Position numbers and translations under genes: made by a program. Shown here piece by piece: positions 26,219 to 34,704 of a stretch of DNA of 43,282 nt. Source of the stretch: DATGMS01 sp040905145 (GTDB taxonomy: Bacteria; Bacteroidota; Bacteroidia; Cytophagales; Cyclobacteriaceae). The notes beneath the pieces are model-generated. The model was given only the letters and a program-made list of their open reading frames with translations. It ran no database searches and was not told the DNA's origin. Each line of letters begins with the position of its first letter. Within the stretch, counting starts at the first letter, position 1. The stretch lies in the NCBI GenBank assembly GCA_040905145.1, contig JBBDSC010000085.1:1-43282 (forward strand). Reading direction: 5' to 3'.

Positions 26219-27397
26219 TTATAACTTTTCAAGGACGATAGCAGAAGCCCCTCCACCACCATTACAGATGGCGGCAACGCCGATCTTTCCATTTTTGGCA
26301 GTCAGAACAGAATTTAAAGTGGTAATGATCCTGGCACCGGAGCAGCCAAGGGGATGGCCCAAAGAAACTGCTCCCCCAAAAACATTTAATTGATCAGGGG
26401 AGAGGTTAAGCTTTTTTTGATTGGCGATAGCTACGGCAGCAAAAGCTTCATTGATTTCATAATAATCGATAGAGGTCCCTGAAAGTCCGGCATTTTCAAT
26501 GGCTTTTGGAATGGCCAACGAGGGTGTTGTAGTAAACCAAATGGGATCCTGTGCCATATCTGCAAATCCCCTGATTTTGGCAATCGGCCTTAATCCTAAA
26601 GATGCTGCTTTTCTTTTGCTCATCAGTATCAGCGCTGAGGCACCATCATTCATCGTGGAGGAATTGGCAGCAGTCACTGTTCCTTCCTTTTGGAAAACAG
26701 GTTTGAGCGATGGGATTTTTTCAAATTTCACTTTTCTGAACTCTTCATCTTCATCGATGATTATGGATTCCCCTTTTTTGTCCCTTAGTTGTATTGGTAC
26801 AACTTCTTCTTTGAAGGAACCGTTTTTCCAGGATTCTGCTGATCGGGTATAGGATTGAATGGCATATTCATCCTGAGCTTCTCTGGAGATGCCCATTTCC
26901 TTTGCCGTATTTTCGGCACAATTCCCCATGGGAAAGTTATAATATACCTCGTGAAGACCATCTTTTACCAATCCATCCACCAATTCCGCATTCCCGTAGC
27001 GGTATCCGAAGCGGGCTTTGGGCACATAAAATGGCACGTTGGACATGCTTTCCATGCCCCCGGCTATTACAACCTCCTGCTGTCCTGTCATGATGGATTG
27101 TGCGGCTATCATCACGGCTTTCATGCCGGAAGCACAAACTTTGTTAATTGTAGTACAAGGTGCTTTATAGCCAATGCCTGCTCCAATGGCAGCTTGTCTA
27201 GCGGGGGCTTGTCCAAGATTGGCGGAAAGGACATTGCCCATGAATATTTCCTGAACTTCCTTGGGGTCCAGTTCTACTTTGGACAAAGCACCTTTGATAG
27301 CGATGGAACCTAATTCCACTGCCGTTAAGCCGGATAGGCTTCCTCCAAAGCTGCCCAAAGGTGTACGTACTGCGGATATAATATAGGCTTCTTGCAT
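26219..27397 (-). CDS. Acetyl-CoA C-acyltransferase (thiolase)
   Basis: A 392-residue thiolase, the standard length. The acylated Cys88 sits in INKVCASGMKAV; the general-base histidine in VSLGHPLGCSGARI (near residue 350) and the second catalytic cysteine in AAICNGGGGASA (near residue 380) are intact, as is NEAFAAVAIA. Such enzymes condense two acetyl-CoA or cleave 3-ketoacyl-CoA; the motif pattern favours the acetyl-CoA acetyltransferase (AtoB/PhaA-like) side, but I cannot be sure. It follows the Bat-type gene at 27439 by 41 bases on the same strand. No fadB-type partner is in the window. Confidence 0.93.
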   Translation of the reverse strand: MQEAYIISAVRTPLGSFGGSLSGLTAVELGSIAIKGALSKVELDPKEVQEIFMGNVLSANLGQAPARQAAIGAGIGYKAPCTTINKVCASGMKAVMIAAQSIMTGQQEVVIAGGMESMSNVPFYVPKARFGYRYGNAELVDGLVKDGLHEVYYNFPMGNCAENTAKEMGISREAQDEYAIQSYTRSAESWKNGSFKEEVVPIQLRDKKGESIIIDEDEEFRKVKFEKIPSLKPVFQKEGTVTAANSSTMNDGASALILMSKRKAASLGLRPIAKIRGFADMAQDPIWFTTTPSLAIPKAIENAGLSGTSIDYYEINEAFAAVAIANQKKLNLSPDQLNVFGGAVSLGHPLGCSGARIITTLNSVLTAKNGKIGVAAICNGGGGASAIVLEKL

Positions 27398-27438
27398 GTT
27401 GGGTCATTATTTGGAATCGAAAAGGGCCAAGTGATTTT

Positions 27439-28053
27439 TTACCAATCGGGCAGACTTTTATCTGGCCGTTTTGTAGGTTTTTTTCTGTTTTGCTGAATGT
27501 ACATGAGTTCGGTATTGTTCATGGCGTCGAGGATTTGAGCGGCCTGTTCGGGAGTAATGTTCATGTCCTCAAGTTTTTGACGCATTTCTTCCATGGCCTT
27601 TTCCCTTTCGCTCAAGTCGCTTTTCTGATCACTTGGCTCCTCAGAGGGTTCTTCCTGAGCGGATTTTTCCCCGCTTTTATCTTTGTTTTCTTCAGACTCA
27701 CTGGCTTCATCTTCATCGGTCTGTTCCTCACCTTCGCCGTCTTTTTGTTGCTGGCTATCTTTTTCCTCCTCATCCTGAGGGTCCTGCTCGCCTTCCTGAT
27801 CCTGATTTTGTTGATCTTTCTTTTGATCTTCCTGATCTTTTTTCAGTTTTTCGTTCAGTTCATTCAGTTTAGGATCATTGGGATATTTGTCCAGCCCTTC
27901 GGCCAGGATCTGACCCGTGCCCGGTATATCGCTGTTCACATATTGCCGGGCAGCTTTGTTGAAATATTCGCCCACAGACTGTGCCTGGGAGGGCTGTGCG
28001 GTCAAATAGAGACAAAGCGGAACAATTATGGTTAATAGGGTATTAATTTTCAT
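27439..28053 (-). CDS. BatC-like acidic protein with Gln/Glu-rich middle
   Basis: Start 28053 (MKINTLLTIIVPL) gives 204 residues: signal peptide ending in A-Q-A or similar, a TPR-like helical stretch (VGEYFNKAARQYVNSDIPGTGQIL), then a long low-complexity region of Glu, Asp, Gln, Lys and Ser (about residues 70-140), and a conserved end with EQAAQILDAMNNTE and a final LPDW. That end segment is what BatC proteins of Bacteroidota carry. The first 11 bases overlap the upstream TPR gene, which supports an operon with translational coupling. The frame is open upstream to 28116, but that part overlaps more of the TPR gene and lacks a signal sequence at its start. Confidence 0.75.
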   Translation of the reverse strand: MKINTLLTIIVPLCLYLTAQPSQAQSVGEYFNKAARQYVNSDIPGTGQILAEGLDKYPNDPKLNELNEKLKKDQEDQKKDQQNQDQEGEQDPQDEEEKDSQQQKDGEGEEQTDEDEASESEENKDKSGEKSAQEEPSEEPSDQKSDLSEREKAMEEMRQKLEDMNITPEQAAQILDAMNNTELMYIQQNRKKPTKRPDKSLPDW

Positions 28054-28708
28054 TGATTTCATTGATTTCGCCCAAGTTATTAATAAACTCTTCATAATAA
28101 GAAACAGTTTCATCAATCTCCAGTGCCTTGTTCATTACTTCCAAAGCTTCATTGAACCTGAACTGATCAACCATCACATCCGCTTCTGCCTTCATGCGTT
28201 TGGCATAATTGGAAGGTTGTATTTTATCCTCTTCTTCTTCGGACTTTTCCTGTTCGTCTTTATCCTCTTCCTTATCCTCAAGCCAACGGCTAAGCAATTC
28301 ATAATTGTACCTGGCATATTCATTACCTTGGTTTTTGATCAAGGCCATTTTGAAAGATTCCAGGGCCTCTTCATATGCTTTCTCTTTTCCCTGTAATACC
28401 CCGGTTTGATTGGCCGCAAAGGAGGGCAAAATTTCATGGGAAGAGTTCAACAATGCGCTATAGGTTTTTTGAGCATCGGCTTCTTGTCCATTGTTTTGAT
28501 AGCTGAGGGCCAGATCAAATCTTACCTCCTCGCTATTCAGCTCAAATTCATCGATCAGTAACAGGTGCTGTCTAACTGATTCTTCAAATTGGGTTTCGGC
28601 ATAAAGTCTTTCGGCCTCCTCGATGGCACTGTTTCTTTCAGCAATTCCTTTCCAGGAAGAGGGTAAAAATAATAAGGAGAAGAGCAATATTCTTGTAAAA
28701 AGTATCAT
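28043..28708 (-). CDS. Tetratricopeptide-repeat protein of the Bat cluster
   Basis: The 221-residue protein has a signal peptide (ILLFSLLFLPSSWKGIA) and then helical TPR motifs (AIEEAERLYAETQFEESV, VRFDLALSYQNNGQEADAQ, YARYNYELLSRWLEDKEED), an acidic linker (EDKDEQEKSEEEEDK) and a further TPR. It sits between a BatB-like von Willebrand protein and a BatC-like protein, with gaps of 39 and -11 bases, so the three make one unit. In Bacteroides the Bat proteins are envelope components linked to oxygen tolerance. The direct role of this TPR protein is not known. Confidence 0.8.
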   Translation of the reverse strand: MILFTRILLFSLLFLPSSWKGIAERNSAIEEAERLYAETQFEESVRQHLLLIDEFELNSEEVRFDLALSYQNNGQEADAQKTYSALLNSSHEILPSFAANQTGVLQGKEKAYEEALESFKMALIKNQGNEYARYNYELLSRWLEDKEEDKDEQEKSEEEEDKIQPSNYAKRMKAEADVMVDQFRFNEALEVMNKALEIDETVSYYEEFINNLGEINEINEN

Positions 28709-28747
28709 AGCTGAATTATTTTTTCATTCAAATAAACTATTTATCCA

Positions 28748-29713
28748 CTATATCGATAATGTTCTTAAGGGCAATACCATATCTATTAGGGCCAGACCCA
28801 AGGCGGCCAATAGAAAATAGAAATATTTATTGGCGGATGCTTCCACCATACGGGTTCCTGTTACAGCCCCTTCCAGTTTTTCAATGGTGGTAATGAGTTG
28901 AGGTATTTCCTGGATTTCATCACTTAATTCAAAATAGGAACCATTGGTTTTTGAGGCTACACTTTTCAGGTTGGCGGATTCCAATTTTGAAATAACAGGC
29001 CTGCCCGTGCTGGGATCCATGATTATTCCATTTCCAGTGGGGATGGTGGTGCCTTCTTTGGTGCCTACGCCTAAACTAAAGATGGTAATACCCCCTTCAT
29101 TAAGCTGGCCAAGAATATCAGATAAATTATCCCCAAAGTCCTCCCCATCACTGATGAGGATGATGGATTTAGATTTTGGTTCAGGATTTTCCTCATTTTG
29201 GAATTTCTTCAAAGCCAAGGCAAGTGGGGCGGCAATATCAGTACCCTGATTGGGGACAAGATCGGTGTTGAGGCCATCCAAGTGTAATTGAATCACATTT
29301 TGGTCAAAGGTCAATGGACATTGTATGAAGGCTTCCGAGGAGAAAATAATCAAGCCGATACGGTCAGTGTTAAAATTCTTGACCAGGTTTTTCAGTTCAA
29401 ATTTGACCCTTTGGATCCTGCTCGGACCAATGTCCTGTGCTTTCATGGATTGGGACAAATCCACGGCAATAAAGATATCCTTTCCTTCCTGTTTGATTTC
29501 TTTCATGGCATTTCCCATAGAAGGCCCCGATAAGGCCACCAGGAACAAACCAAAATATAAAATGCGTAATCCTAATTTGAGTAAAAGTCTATGTTTTTTT
29601 ACCTTTAACTTTCGGTTTATTCTCCAAAACCGAAATAAATATATAAAATATAGCAGCGAAAAAACCGCCACTAGAATAAGAATCAAGTTGTTGTCAGAAT
29701 ATGCCCAAATCAT
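28748..29713 (-). CDS. batB: BatB-like von Willebrand factor A membrane protein
   Basis: A 321-residue protein with two N-terminal membrane helices (about 8-30 and 45-65), a VWA domain and a C-terminal membrane helix (YFYFLLAALGLALIDMVL). The metal-ion-dependent adhesion site is intact: Asp85-x-Ser87-x-Ser89 in VDLSQSM, a Thr in NQGTDIAAPL, and Asp in LISDGEDFGD. This is the BatA/BatB layout; the presence of two TPR/BatC-type genes directly after it favours BatB. The rest of the usual bat set (moxR, DUF58, batA, batD) is not in the window, so this is either a split cluster or a second copy. Confidence 0.82.
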   Translation of the reverse strand: MIWAYSDNNLILILVAVFSLLYFIYLFRFWRINRKLKVKKHRLLLKLGLRILYFGLFLVALSGPSMGNAMKEIKQEGKDIFIAVDLSQSMKAQDIGPSRIQRVKFELKNLVKNFNTDRIGLIIFSSEAFIQCPLTFDQNVIQLHLDGLNTDLVPNQGTDIAAPLALALKKFQNEENPEPKSKSIILISDGEDFGDNLSDILGQLNEGGITIFSLGVGTKEGTTIPTGNGIIMDPSTGRPVISKLESANLKSVASKTNGSYFELSDEIQEIPQLITTIEKLEGAVTGTRMVEASANKYFYFLLAALGLALIDMVLPLRTLSI

Positions 29714-29763
29714 AACTTGAAATTAGGGATTTTAAACCAAAACGACAGCGATATACATTAATT

Positions 29764-29787
29764 ATTGTTTTCGGAAAGAAAAACAAT
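29764..29787. repeat. ATTGTTTT/AAAACAAT inverted repeat
   Basis: Perfect eight-base arms (29764-29771 and 29780-29787) around an eight-base loop, about 50 bases before the start of the batB-like gene on its upstream side. It may be a regulatory site or the trace of a terminator. No partner gene ends here. Confidence 0.35.
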
Positions 29788-29851
29788 GGTTGCTTTCACG
29801 CAAGTCCTCACGATGACTCGGGCGATGCCCCATCTGTGGGGAAAAAAGATT

Positions 29852-29921
29852 AACCACAGATGGCCACAGATTAACACAGAGAAATATCTGAAAAATCTGT
29901 GAAAATCCGAGAAATCCGTGG
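29852..29921. repeat. ACCACAGAT...ATCCGTGGT element
   Basis: ACCACAGAT (29852-29860) and ATCCGTGGT (29913-29921) are inverse of one another with a single mismatch. Inside are further copies of CACAGAT/ATCTGTG in both senses (29864-29870 and 29894-29900), so the 70 bases can fold into a long stem. It looks like a MITE- or REP-like dispersed element. Confidence 0.5.
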
Positions 29922-30085
29922 TAAAAAAAGAATAGATCGAATGGTCTTAGATAGATATCCGGTTAATCAATAATTGAACTCAGATTTAGAATGTTTAAGA
30001 TGTCCAGATTTGTGAGGGGCCATTTTTTAGCGTCCCTGCGCCTTTGCGGGAGATATTTGTTACTTGACTGTTACCAGTGGACATT

Positions 30086-30916
30086 TTAATATTCTTTTAC
30101 CAACTCCTCGCTGATATTCCATAACCTGTTCCTTAATTGGGGGGATTCGGCCGCTTTTGAAGTATTGGTAACTTTTGATTTTTTAAAGTAGGCGCCGTTA
30201 TTGTTGACTACTGAAGGACTTGTGGCCAGGAAAATGCTGGTTTTGGCCCCCTTTTTTGCACTGATCATAAAGAGCTCCAATATTTTCTTCCCCAGTTTCA
30301 CTATTCCCGATAAATCGTTGCCAAAACTCGTCTTTACCATACCTGGATGTAAGGCATAGGCGTGGATACCATTATCCGCATATTTTTCTGCCAGTGATAG
30401 TGTAAAAAGGATGTTGTAAAGTTTGACATTGGTATAGGCTTTAAAAGCGGAGTAAGACTTTTCGGATTGCAAATCATCAAAGTCCGGTTTTGCCATTTTA
30501 TGGGCTTCCGAACTGACATTGATTACCCTGGCAAGTGGACTTGCATCCAGTAAGGGAAGAAGTTTTTTGGTTAGCAAAAAATGTCCCAGATAATTAATGG
30601 AAAAGGTAGATTCAAATCCATTTTTGGTCGTTTTTCTGTTTTTTAATACCCCGCCAGCATTGTTGATCAATACATCTACATGGCTGGTTTGTCCTTTGAT
30701 AAAATCAGCAGCAGAGGAAACGCTTTTCAGATCAGTCAAATCACAGTAAACCACATGAAATTTAGTGGCAGTATCAGAAGGGGAAAAGTCAGGGATCAAC
30801 TTTCTGGCCTTGTCCTCATTTCTCACCAATAAAAAAATTTGGTCAAATTTTGGAGCAAGTGCTTTTACGGTTTCTATACCTATTCCCGAGGTAGGTCCAG
30901 TGATGGCTAATGTCAT
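30086..30916 (-). CDS. Short-chain dehydrogenase/reductase
   Basis: A 276-residue SDR with the classical layout: cofactor motif TGPTSGIG (residues 6-13), NNAGG after the fourth strand, the catalytic serine in RVINVSSEAHK, and Tyr-x-x-x-Lys in YTNVK. The ending resembles retinol-dehydrogenase/WWOX-like reductases (HPGMVKTSFG, then a C-terminal cap). An Arg after the second strand (LLVRNEDKARK) points to NADP(H). The substrate is unknown. It stands alone between repeat-rich spacers, with its own candidate promoter upstream. Confidence 0.9.
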   Translation of the reverse strand: MTLAITGPTSGIGIETVKALAPKFDQIFLLVRNEDKARKLIPDFSPSDTATKFHVVYCDLTDLKSVSSAADFIKGQTSHVDVLINNAGGVLKNRKTTKNGFESTFSINYLGHFLLTKKLLPLLDASPLARVINVSSEAHKMAKPDFDDLQSEKSYSAFKAYTNVKLYNILFTLSLAEKYADNGIHAYALHPGMVKTSFGNDLSGIVKLGKKILELFMISAKKGAKTSIFLATSPSVVNNNGAYFKKSKVTNTSKAAESPQLRNRLWNISEELVKEY

Positions 30917-30980
30917 ACAAAATCAGTAGTTTAGTTCATGGATAAGGAAGCAGAGACGAGGTGAATTTTTCATCAAACTG

Positions 30981-30988
30981 CAAACCTA
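30981..30988 (-). promoter_or_regulatory. Candidate -7 box for the SDR gene
   Basis: On the minus strand the bases read TAGGTTTG, matching TAnnTTTG, 65 bases before the SDR start. No -33 element recognised. Confidence 0.35.
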
Positions 30989-31006
30989 TTGTTCATGTAA
31001 ATATAC

Positions 31007-31029
31007 CGAAGGTTTATTTTTTTCCTTCG
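31007..31029. repeat. CGAAGG/CCTTCG hairpin
   Basis: Six-base perfect arms (31007-31012 and 31024-31029) enclose a T-rich 11-base loop in the spacer between the SDR and the acyltransferase pair. It lies upstream of both divergent genes, so it is not a terminator of either. Confidence 0.35.
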
Positions 31030-31188
31030 ATAAATTAATTTTTTGTATTTTTAAGTGGTCTAAAATCTATAAATAATGAAATAATAACATGCAGGGAAGC
31101 CGCACTTGTCGCATTTAATTGAGGATCAAATTATTAAAGGGTATATAAAGCAGAACGAGATAAAAGAACAGGAGTTGAAACCAACATT

Positions 31189-32016
31189 TTGAAACAGAAA
31201 GAGAAATTTATAGACGCCAAAAAAATTATAAAGGATAAAAACCCCTCCCTTCTGAAATGGATGCCGGGATTTTTATTCCGTTATATAAAACGGATAGCCC
31301 ATGAAGATGACATCAATGCGCTGATGGCAAAGAATGGTCATTTGTATGGCTTGGACTTTGTCGATGCATTGATAGCAGATTTTGGAGTTGAGGTGGCATT
31401 GACAGGAGAGGAGAATATACCCAAAGACCAACCAGTGATATTCGCTGCCAATCACCCTTTAGGGGGGTTGGATGGCATAGCCTTTATGCACGCACTGGGT
31501 AAATACCGACAGGACATCAAGTTTTTGGTCAATGATATTCTGTCCAATATAAAAAACTTTGATACCTTGTTTGTTCCTGTGAATAAGCATGGGGGCCATG
31601 GGAGAAAGGGGACAGCAATCATAGAAGAAACTTATAGTTCAGCGGGTGCCGTCTTGGTTTTTCCGGCGGGATTGGTTTCCCGGAAGCAGGAGGGGGGGGT
31701 GAAGGACCTGGAATGGAAAAAGAGTTTTATCAAAAAGGCCCAGAAATATAAAAAAGATGTGATTCCGGTTTATATAGAAGGAAAAAATTCAAATTTCTTC
31801 TATAACCTTGCCAAACTGAGGAAAACAATTGGTATCATAGCGAACATTGAAATGTTTTATTTGGCGGATGAGATGTTTGCCCAAAAAAACAAAAAAATAA
31901 CCATACATGTAGGAAAACCGATTTCTTACAGGTATTTTGATCCATCAAGAAGCGATAAATACTGGGCCGAGGAAGTGAAACAAAGTGTATACGCAATAGC
32001 CAGAGATAATAAATAA
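31189..32016 (+). CDS. glsA: Lysophospholipid-type acyltransferase, likely glycine-lipid O-acyltransferase (GlsA-like)
   Basis: A 275-residue acyltransferase of the PlsC fold with the catalytic block NHPLGGLD (His89 and Asp95, a His-x5-Asp spacing rather than the usual His-x4-Asp), then FVPVNKHGG and the FPAGLVSRK block. No membrane helix is obvious beyond the hydrophobic core. It starts with TTG at 31189 as the frame gives; no better start was found. The next gene, a GNAT/hemolysin-type N-acyltransferase, begins after one base. In Bacteroides thetaiotaomicron an adjacent pair of these two families (GlsA and GlsB) makes glycine lipids by N- and then O-acylation. The symbol rests on that pairing, not on a search. 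Confidence 0.75.
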   Translation: MKQKEKFIDAKKIIKDKNPSLLKWMPGFLFRYIKRIAHEDDINALMAKNGHLYGLDFVDALIADFGVEVALTGEENIPKDQPVIFAANHPLGGLDGIAFMHALGKYRQDIKFLVNDILSNIKNFDTLFVPVNKHGGHGRKGTAIIEETYSSAGAVLVFPAGLVSRKQEGGVKDLEWKKSFIKKAQKYKKDVIPVYIEGKNSNFFYNLAKLRKTIGIIANIEMFYLADEMFAQKNKKITIHVGKPISYRYFDPSRSDKYWAEEVKQSVYAIARDNK

Positions 32017-32017
32017 T

Positions 32018-32962
32018 ATGCAGGAACTAATAGCCCCGGTAGATAAGCAGATTTTAAAGCGGGAATTGACAAAAGAACGGTTTATACGAAAGGTAAACAA
32101 CGGTAGTAATCAAATATTTTTGATCAATCACCACAATGCCCCCAATGTGATGAAGGAAATAGGCATGTTAAGGGAATTGACTTTTAGGAAAGCAGGAGGG
32201 GGGACGGGATTGCCCTTGGATATAGATGAGAACGATACCTGTGAAAACTGTTATCAACAACTGATAGCTTGGAATCCTGAAGAGGAGGAAATTATTGCGG
32301 GGTACAGATTGATCCACTGTAAGGATGCAGGGCCTAACGAGTACGGGGAGCCCAATCTCTCTACCGCTCATTTATTTGAATTTTCGGAAAAATTCAAGCG
32401 GGAATACCTTCCTTATACCATAGAACTTGGAAGATCATTTGTCCAGCCCAAGTACCAGCCAAGCAAGGTAAACCGAAAAGGTATTTTTTCATTGGATAAT
32501 CTGTGGGATGGCCTGGGTGCCATGATTATAATCAATCCAGATGTCAAATATCTTTTTGGTAAAGTGACCATGTACCCACATTATAATGCAGGGGCCAGAG
32601 ACCTTTTGCTTTATTTTATGAATCATTATTTCCCTGATAAGGAAAACCTGGTCACCCCGATCCACCGCTTATCCTATAAGGGCTCAATAGCGGGTTTCAG
32701 CCAGATTTTTGAAGGTTTGAATTACAAGGAGGGATATAAAGTGTTGAATACCAAAGTCAGGGGCCTTGGAGAAAATATCCCTCCACTGATCAATACTTAC
32801 ATGAACCTTTCTTCCACCATGAAAACATTTGGAACGGCCATGAACAATGAGTTTGGAGCAGTCGAGGAAACAGGGATTCTGATCACTATTGCTGATATCT
32901 ATGAAACCAAGAAACACCGGCATATAGAGACTTTCGAAAGGGATAAATATAATGGGCGCTAG
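32018..32962 (+). CDS. glsB: GNAT/hemolysin-like N-acyltransferase, likely GlsB
   Basis: The 314-residue protein belongs to the Acetyltransf_5/OlsB-like group that moves acyl chains from acyl-ACP to an amino acid. Seen are MLRELTFRKAGGGTG, EEIIAGYRLIHCKDAG, the SAHLFEFSEKF to YTIELGRSFVQPKYQ core, and LDNLWDGLGAMIIINPDVKYLFGKVTMYP. In OlsB the acceptor is ornithine; in Bacteroidota GlsB it is glycine. It is one base from the O-acyltransferase gene, so the pair should make an N-acyl, O-acyl amino-acid lipid (flavolipin/glycine-lipid type) of the membrane. The acceptor cannot be told from sequence. Confidence 0.8.
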   Translation: MQELIAPVDKQILKRELTKERFIRKVNNGSNQIFLINHHNAPNVMKEIGMLRELTFRKAGGGTGLPLDIDENDTCENCYQQLIAWNPEEEEIIAGYRLIHCKDAGPNEYGEPNLSTAHLFEFSEKFKREYLPYTIELGRSFVQPKYQPSKVNRKGIFSLDNLWDGLGAMIIINPDVKYLFGKVTMYPHYNAGARDLLLYFMNHYFPDKENLVTPIHRLSYKGSIAGFSQIFEGLNYKEGYKVLNTKVRGLGENIPPLINTYMNLSSTMKTFGTAMNNEFGAVEETGILITIADIYETKKHRHIETFERDKYNGR

Positions 32963-32968
32963 TTCAGG

Positions 32969-32989
32969 TACTGGGAAATTTTGAAAACA
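32969..32989 (+). promoter_or_regulatory. Sequence shared with the spacer before the TIM-barrel gene
   Basis: The tract starting TACTGGGAAATTTT and running on to GAAAACA resembles 37157-37179 (TACTTGGGAATTTT, then CTGAAAACA) apart from small gaps. Both lie shortly upstream of genes of the same sugar cluster. A shared regulator site is possible but unproven. Confidence 0.3.
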
Positions 32990-33033
32990 GGAATTTATTA
33001 AAAAAATAATAAACCCATAATTGTTTAATAGCA

Positions 33034-34704
33034 ATGAGTGATAAGAAATTTGTGATCGGTGTAGATTTTGGAACTGATTCGGTGAGGGCCATATTGGTGA
33101 ATGCAGCAAATGGAGAAACCCTCGCTTCCAAAGTGTATTGGTATCCAAGATGGAAAGAAGGGAAATATTGCGACCCCATTAACAATCAATTTAGGCAGCA
33201 TCCAAAAGACCATTTGGAAGGTTTGGGGCTGACGATAAAAGGGATCATGGAAGAGTCAGGAGTTCCTTCCCATCAGGTCAGGGGCATTTGTGTGGATACC
33301 ACCGGCTCTTCTCCCATAGCAGTGGACCAATCCGGAAAACCCTTGTCACTACAAACCGAATTTGCCGAAAACCCCAATGCCATGCTTATCCTTTGGAAAG
33401 ATCATACGGCCATTAAAGAAGCAGCTGAAATCAATCAACTGGCCAAAAGTTGGGGGGGTGAAGATTATACCAAATATGAAGGAGGGATTTATTCTTCTGA
33501 ATGGTTTTGGGCAAAAATACTCCATGTGATCCGGGCAGATGAACAGATATCCAATGCAGCCTATTCCTGGATGGAGCATTGCGATGTAATCACCATGGAA
33601 TTGACCGGAGCCGATAATCCAGCGGAATTTAAGCGGAGCCGCTGTGCAGCGGGGCATAAAGCCTTATGGCACAAAAGCTGGGGAGGCTTGCCCCCCAAAG
33701 AGTTTCTTTCCAAGCTTGACCCCCGGTTGGCAGAAATAAGGGAGCGACTTTATACCGACACGTATACTTCAGATCTTCCTGCCGGAAAATTAAGTACCTA
33801 TTGGGCTGAAAAATTAGGATTAAGCCCTGAAACAATAGTGGCTGTGGGAACTTTTGATGCCCACGCCGGGGCTATTGGAGGGGAGATCTCCGGCAACACC
33901 TTGGTGAAAGTAATGGGGACCTCCACTTGTGATATCATGGTGGCTTCTTACGAAGACATTGGAGAGAATCTGGTAAAGGGGATTTGCGGCCAGGTAGATG
34001 GTTCTGTGATTCCCGGTACAGTGGGATTGGAAGCGGGTCAATCTGGATTTGGCGATGTGTTGGCCTGGTTCAGGGACCTGATCACACAACCTGTTATTGC
34101 CTTGCTTAAGGAAAGTTCCCAACTTGATGATTGGGCGAAAGAGCAATTGGCAGTAGAAATCCAAGATCGCATTTTAGCAAAATTATCAGAAGAAGCTTTT
34201 CTCATCCCCTTATCTGAGACTGCTCCGGTGGCCTTGGACTGGATCAATGGGAGAAGGACCCCTGATGCCAATCAGGCCCTAAAAGGAGCAATAATGGGCA
34301 TAAATCCAGGGACAGATGCTGCCAGAGTCTTTAAAGCCTTGGTGGAATCCATCTGCTTTGGATCCAAGAAAATAGTAGATCGGTTCCGTGAAGAGGGAAT
34401 CACTATTGATACGGTCATTGGTATGGGAGGCGTAGCCAAAAAGTCCAAGCTAGTGATGCAGACCATGGCAGATGTGCTCAATATGCCGATAAAAGTTTCG
34501 GCCTCTGATCAGGCGCCCGCTCTTGGCGCAGCCATGTATGCTGCGGTGGCTGCGGGAATTTATCCCGACACCGAATCCGTCATCGCCGCTATGGGAGCCG
34601 GTTTTGATGAGGTGTATGAACCTATTAAGGAAAATGTGGTCATTTACGAAAAGCTTTATCAAAAATATTCCCAATTTGGAGCGTTTGTGGAGGAAGGAAT
34701 GTAG
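33034..34704 (+). CDS. araB: Ribulokinase (FGGY family)
   Basis: AraB phosphorylates L-ribulose (and related ketopentoses) to L-ribulose 5-phosphate. The 556-residue length is close to the 566 of E. coli. The first actin-like half opens with VIGVDFGTDSVRAILVN and carries CVDTTGSSPIAVD; the catalytic aspartate lies in GTFDAHAGAIGG (Asp275). The second half has GMGGVAKKSKLVMQTMADVLNMPI and DQAPALGAAMYAAVAAG, the FGGY signature region. It heads a cluster with an aldo/keto reductase, a FucP-type symporter and a sugar isomerase, but araA and araD are not here. A kinase for another ketose cannot be ruled out. Confidence 0.92.
   Translation: MSDKKFVIGVDFGTDSVRAILVNAANGETLASKVYWYPRWKEGKYCDPINNQFRQHPKDHLEGLGLTIKGIMEESGVPSHQVRGICVDTTGSSPIAVDQSGKPLSLQTEFAENPNAMLILWKDHTAIKEAAEINQLAKSWGGEDYTKYEGGIYSSEWFWAKILHVIRADEQISNAAYSWMEHCDVITMELTGADNPAEFKRSRCAAGHKALWHKSWGGLPPKEFLSKLDPRLAEIRERLYTDTYTSDLPAGKLSTYWAEKLGLSPETIVAVGTFDAHAGAIGGEISGNTLVKVMGTSTCDIMVASYEDIGENLVKGICGQVDGSVIPGTVGLEAGQSGFGDVLAWFRDLITQPVIALLKESSQLDDWAKEQLAVEIQDRILAKLSEEAFLIPLSETAPVALDWINGRRTPDANQALKGAIMGINPGTDAARVFKALVESICFGSKKIVDRFREEGITIDTVIGMGGVAKKSKLVMQTMADVLNMPIKVSASDQAPALGAAMYAAVAAGIYPDTESVIAAMGAGFDEVYEPIKENVVIYEKLYQKYSQFGAFVEEGM

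Larger units (their letters stand above)
29714..30085. other. Gene-free spacer with three kinds of repeat
   Basis: No coding sequence is seen. The spacer holds an ATTGTTTT/AAAACAAT hairpin (29764-29787), a CCCCA/TGGGG hairpin (29827-29840), a 70-base element with near-perfect ends (29852-29921), and a GC-rich tract at 30027-30052 that resembles common 'cctttgcg' intergenic repeats. Confidence 0.6.

Noticed and set aside
26855..27313. 152-codon plus-strand frame
   Set aside because: Antisense shadow of the thiolase gene, which has all catalytic motifs in the other strand.
27490..28035. 181-codon plus-strand frame antisense to the BatC-like gene
   Set aside because: It is the complement of a Glu/Gln/Asp-rich low-complexity stretch, giving a false Phe/Leu-rich membrane-like protein.
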